Assembly (NCBI GenBank): GCA_003171235.1
Contig: PMYM01000160.1
Span: 2,166 to 11,429 of the forward strand
Length of the DNA: 9,264 nucleotides
From: Phycisphaerales bacterium
Lineage (GTDB): Bacteria > Planctomycetota > Phycisphaerae > SM23-33
Reading direction: 5' to 3'
The notes below the pieces were generated by a model. That model was not told the DNA's origin. It made no database searches and worked only from the letters and a program-made list of their open reading frames with translations. Made by a program: the position numbers and the translations under genes. Each line of letters starts with the position of its first letter. The first letter of the stretch is position 1. Shown in pieces: positions 8,075 through 9,264 of the stretch.

Positions 8075-9088
8075 ATGTCGCAGGCAAAAGGGATTTGGGC
8101 GTCGGGGCTGGTGTTGGCGCTGGGGTTGGTGCTGGCCGGCTGCACGAGCCAGAAGAAGCCGTGGGGTTGGGATACTCCGTCAGCGCCGCCGCGCCTGGCC
8201 AACGGCCAGCCGGCTACGGCCATTGAAGTCAACAAGGACAACGCCGAGGAAGTGCAGGCGGTCGAGTTCTACCAGCAGGCCACGCAGAACTACCGCCAGA
8301 GCCTCAAGGTCCTCAACGCCTATTACACTCGCGTGGGCCACTACGACAACTGCAAGTTCACCGAAAACGAACTGAATAACCTGGAAAACGCCCAGACCTT
8401 CCGCTTCACCGGCCTGCCTGCGACGGCCGCGGCCGCCGCCCAGTCCATCGAGGGCGTGGACGAGGTGGCCCTGGTCGAGGGTGTGGTGCGCGACCGCCAC
8501 GCCTGGCAGGACGCCCTGGATCGCCTGGCCGATGTCTACACCCGCACCAGCGCCGACTACAAGCTCAAACTCGTGCGCAACGTGCAGGCCCGCTTCGACC
8601 CCATGCGAGTGTACGACTACGTGATGGCGGCCGAAATCCCGCCGCCCACCCTCAAGCCCGTCGAGGTCATTCCCGAGGCCGAAGCCCTGTATAACCGCGC
8701 GTTCAAGACCTACAAGGCCGGCAAGCCCTTCCCCCTGATAACCGACTACGACAAGGAGCGAGAGGCCCTGATGCTCTTCCGCGAGCTCATCCGCAAGTAC
8801 CCCAGCAGCACCAAGATCGCCCTGTCGGCCTACTTCATCGGCGAAATCTACAAGGAGTACTTCAACGAGGACGTGCGGGCGGTGAACTGGTACGAGCGGG
8901 CCTGGCAGTGGGACCCCAACATCCTCCAGCCGGCGCGCTTCCAGGCCGCCACCGTGTACGACATCCGCATGGGCCACTACGCCAAGGCGCTCCAACTCTA
9001 CAAGGAAGTGCTCAAGTACGAGCAGTTCAACAGGTCTAACGTGGACTACGCCACCCACCGCATCGAACAACTGGAAAGACCCAAGTAG
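8075..9088 (+). CDS. Lipoprotein with TPR-like helical repeats, function unknown
   Basis: A 337-residue protein. The N-terminus has a lipoprotein signal: MSQAK, hydrophobic GLVLALGLVL, lipobox LAGC with Cys23 as the lipidation site. The next residues are Thr-Ser, with no Asp, so outer-membrane location is plausible. Residues 25-50 are a Pro-rich linker. The middle (55-185) is helical with no family I recognise. The C-terminal part (about 200-335) has repeated amphipathic helix pairs of the TPR/Sel1 kind, for example EALMLFRELIRKYPSS, AVNWYERAWQWDPN and KALQLYKEVLKYEQF. The layout recalls BamD/YbgF-type envelope scaffolds, but I cannot assign it to them. The ATG at 8075 is preferred because it puts the signal peptide at the very N-terminus and has AAAGGA seven bases upstream. 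It stands alone after the heptad array. Confidence 0.85.
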   Translation: MSQAKGIWASGLVLALGLVLAGCTSQKKPWGWDTPSAPPRLANGQPATAIEVNKDNAEEVQAVEFYQQATQNYRQSLKVLNAYYTRVGHYDNCKFTENELNNLENAQTFRFTGLPATAAAAAQSIEGVDEVALVEGVVRDRHAWQDALDRLADVYTRTSADYKLKLVRNVQARFDPMRVYDYVMAAEIPPPTLKPVEVIPEAEALYNRAFKTYKAGKPFPLITDYDKEREALMLFRELIRKYPSSTKIALSAYFIGEIYKEYFNEDVRAVNWYERAWQWDPNILQPARFQAATVYDIRMGHYAKALQLYKEVLKYEQFNRSNVDYATHRIEQLERPK

Positions 9089-9264
9089 CTCTTTGATGCC
9101 CGGAGTTTCACGCCCCGACGGACCGGCTGCAGCGGCCGGCCGCCGAAAGATTTTGGCCGGGGGCGAGGCAAGCACCGGCGCAGCCGGGCGCAGCGCAGAG
9201 CCGTAAGCGATCTTGGAGTCCCTAACAAAATGCCGCGTGAACCGCGTTGCGGCCAAAACCGCTC
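9089..9264. other. Window end: GC-rich spacer, no firm gene
   Basis: After the lipoprotein stop I see no intrinsic terminator. A perfect 12-base palindrome, GCGGCCGGCCGC, is at 9132-9143, and GGCGCAGC recurs in the GC-rich stretch around 9175-9195. An ATG at 9230, with GGAG 11 bases upstream, opens a frame of 11 residues (MPREPRCGQNR) to the window end. It may be the start of a gene, but too little is visible to say. Confidence 0.4.

Noticed and set aside
8180..9256. 358-residue minus-strand open frame opposite the lipoprotein
   Set aside because: Val/Gly/His-rich shadow; the plus strand has a good RBS, lipobox and TPR pattern.

Overview
This 9.3 kb window is GC-rich, with strong third-position G/C preference, and reads as bacterial chromosome. 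I favour a Planctomycetota-like or related PVC/environmental lineage because of the lysine/alanine-rich protein tail, the many short-period intergenic repeats and the mix of housekeeping genes. This placement is inference; there is no rRNA or other marker in the window. I see no tRNA, rRNA, CRISPR array, insertion sequence, phage gene, toxin-antitoxin pair or obvious defence system.

Layout, left to right: (1) the 3' part of a pyruvate, phosphate dikinase gene (ppdK, +), with two unusual additions, an AT-rich 67-codon in-frame insertion and a histone-H1-like basic tail, closed by a textbook intrinsic terminator; (2) a roughly 490-base convergent spacer with hairpins, one 37-base palindromic repeat and a short CACAAAG-type repeat; (3) a UDP-glucuronate decarboxylase gene (UXS family, -); (4) a divergent UDP-glucose 6-dehydrogenase gene (Ugd, +), separated by only 78 bases; (5) a spacer with two more copies of the palindromic repeat, head to head; (6) a secreted L,D-transpeptidase (YkuD) with peptidoglycan-binding and LysM-like regions (+); (7) a spacer with 7-base-period repeats; (8) ispD (MEP-pathway cytidylyltransferase, +); (9) a second cluster of 7-base repeats; (10) a lipoprotein with TPR-like helices (+); (11) a short tail region with no clear gene.

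Functionally the strongest link is the divergent pair: Ugd oxidises UDP-glucose to UDP-glucuronate and UXS decarboxylates that to UDP-xylose, so the locus supplies nucleotide sugars for surface polysaccharide or glycoconjugates. The L,D-transpeptidase and the lipoprotein point to the envelope, IspD to isoprenoid precursors and PPDK to pyruvate/PEP interconversion. Apart from the Ugd/UXS pair the genes look like independent transcription units.

No new multi-gene system is evident. The most unusual signals are the compositionally foreign coiled-coil insertion inside an otherwise canonical PPDK, bounded by in-frame CTGGCC direct repeats exactly 201 bases apart, and the dense intergenic repeats: a 33-37-base palindrome in three copies and three families of 7-8-base repeats, two of them in inverted pairs and one of those pairs flanking ispD.
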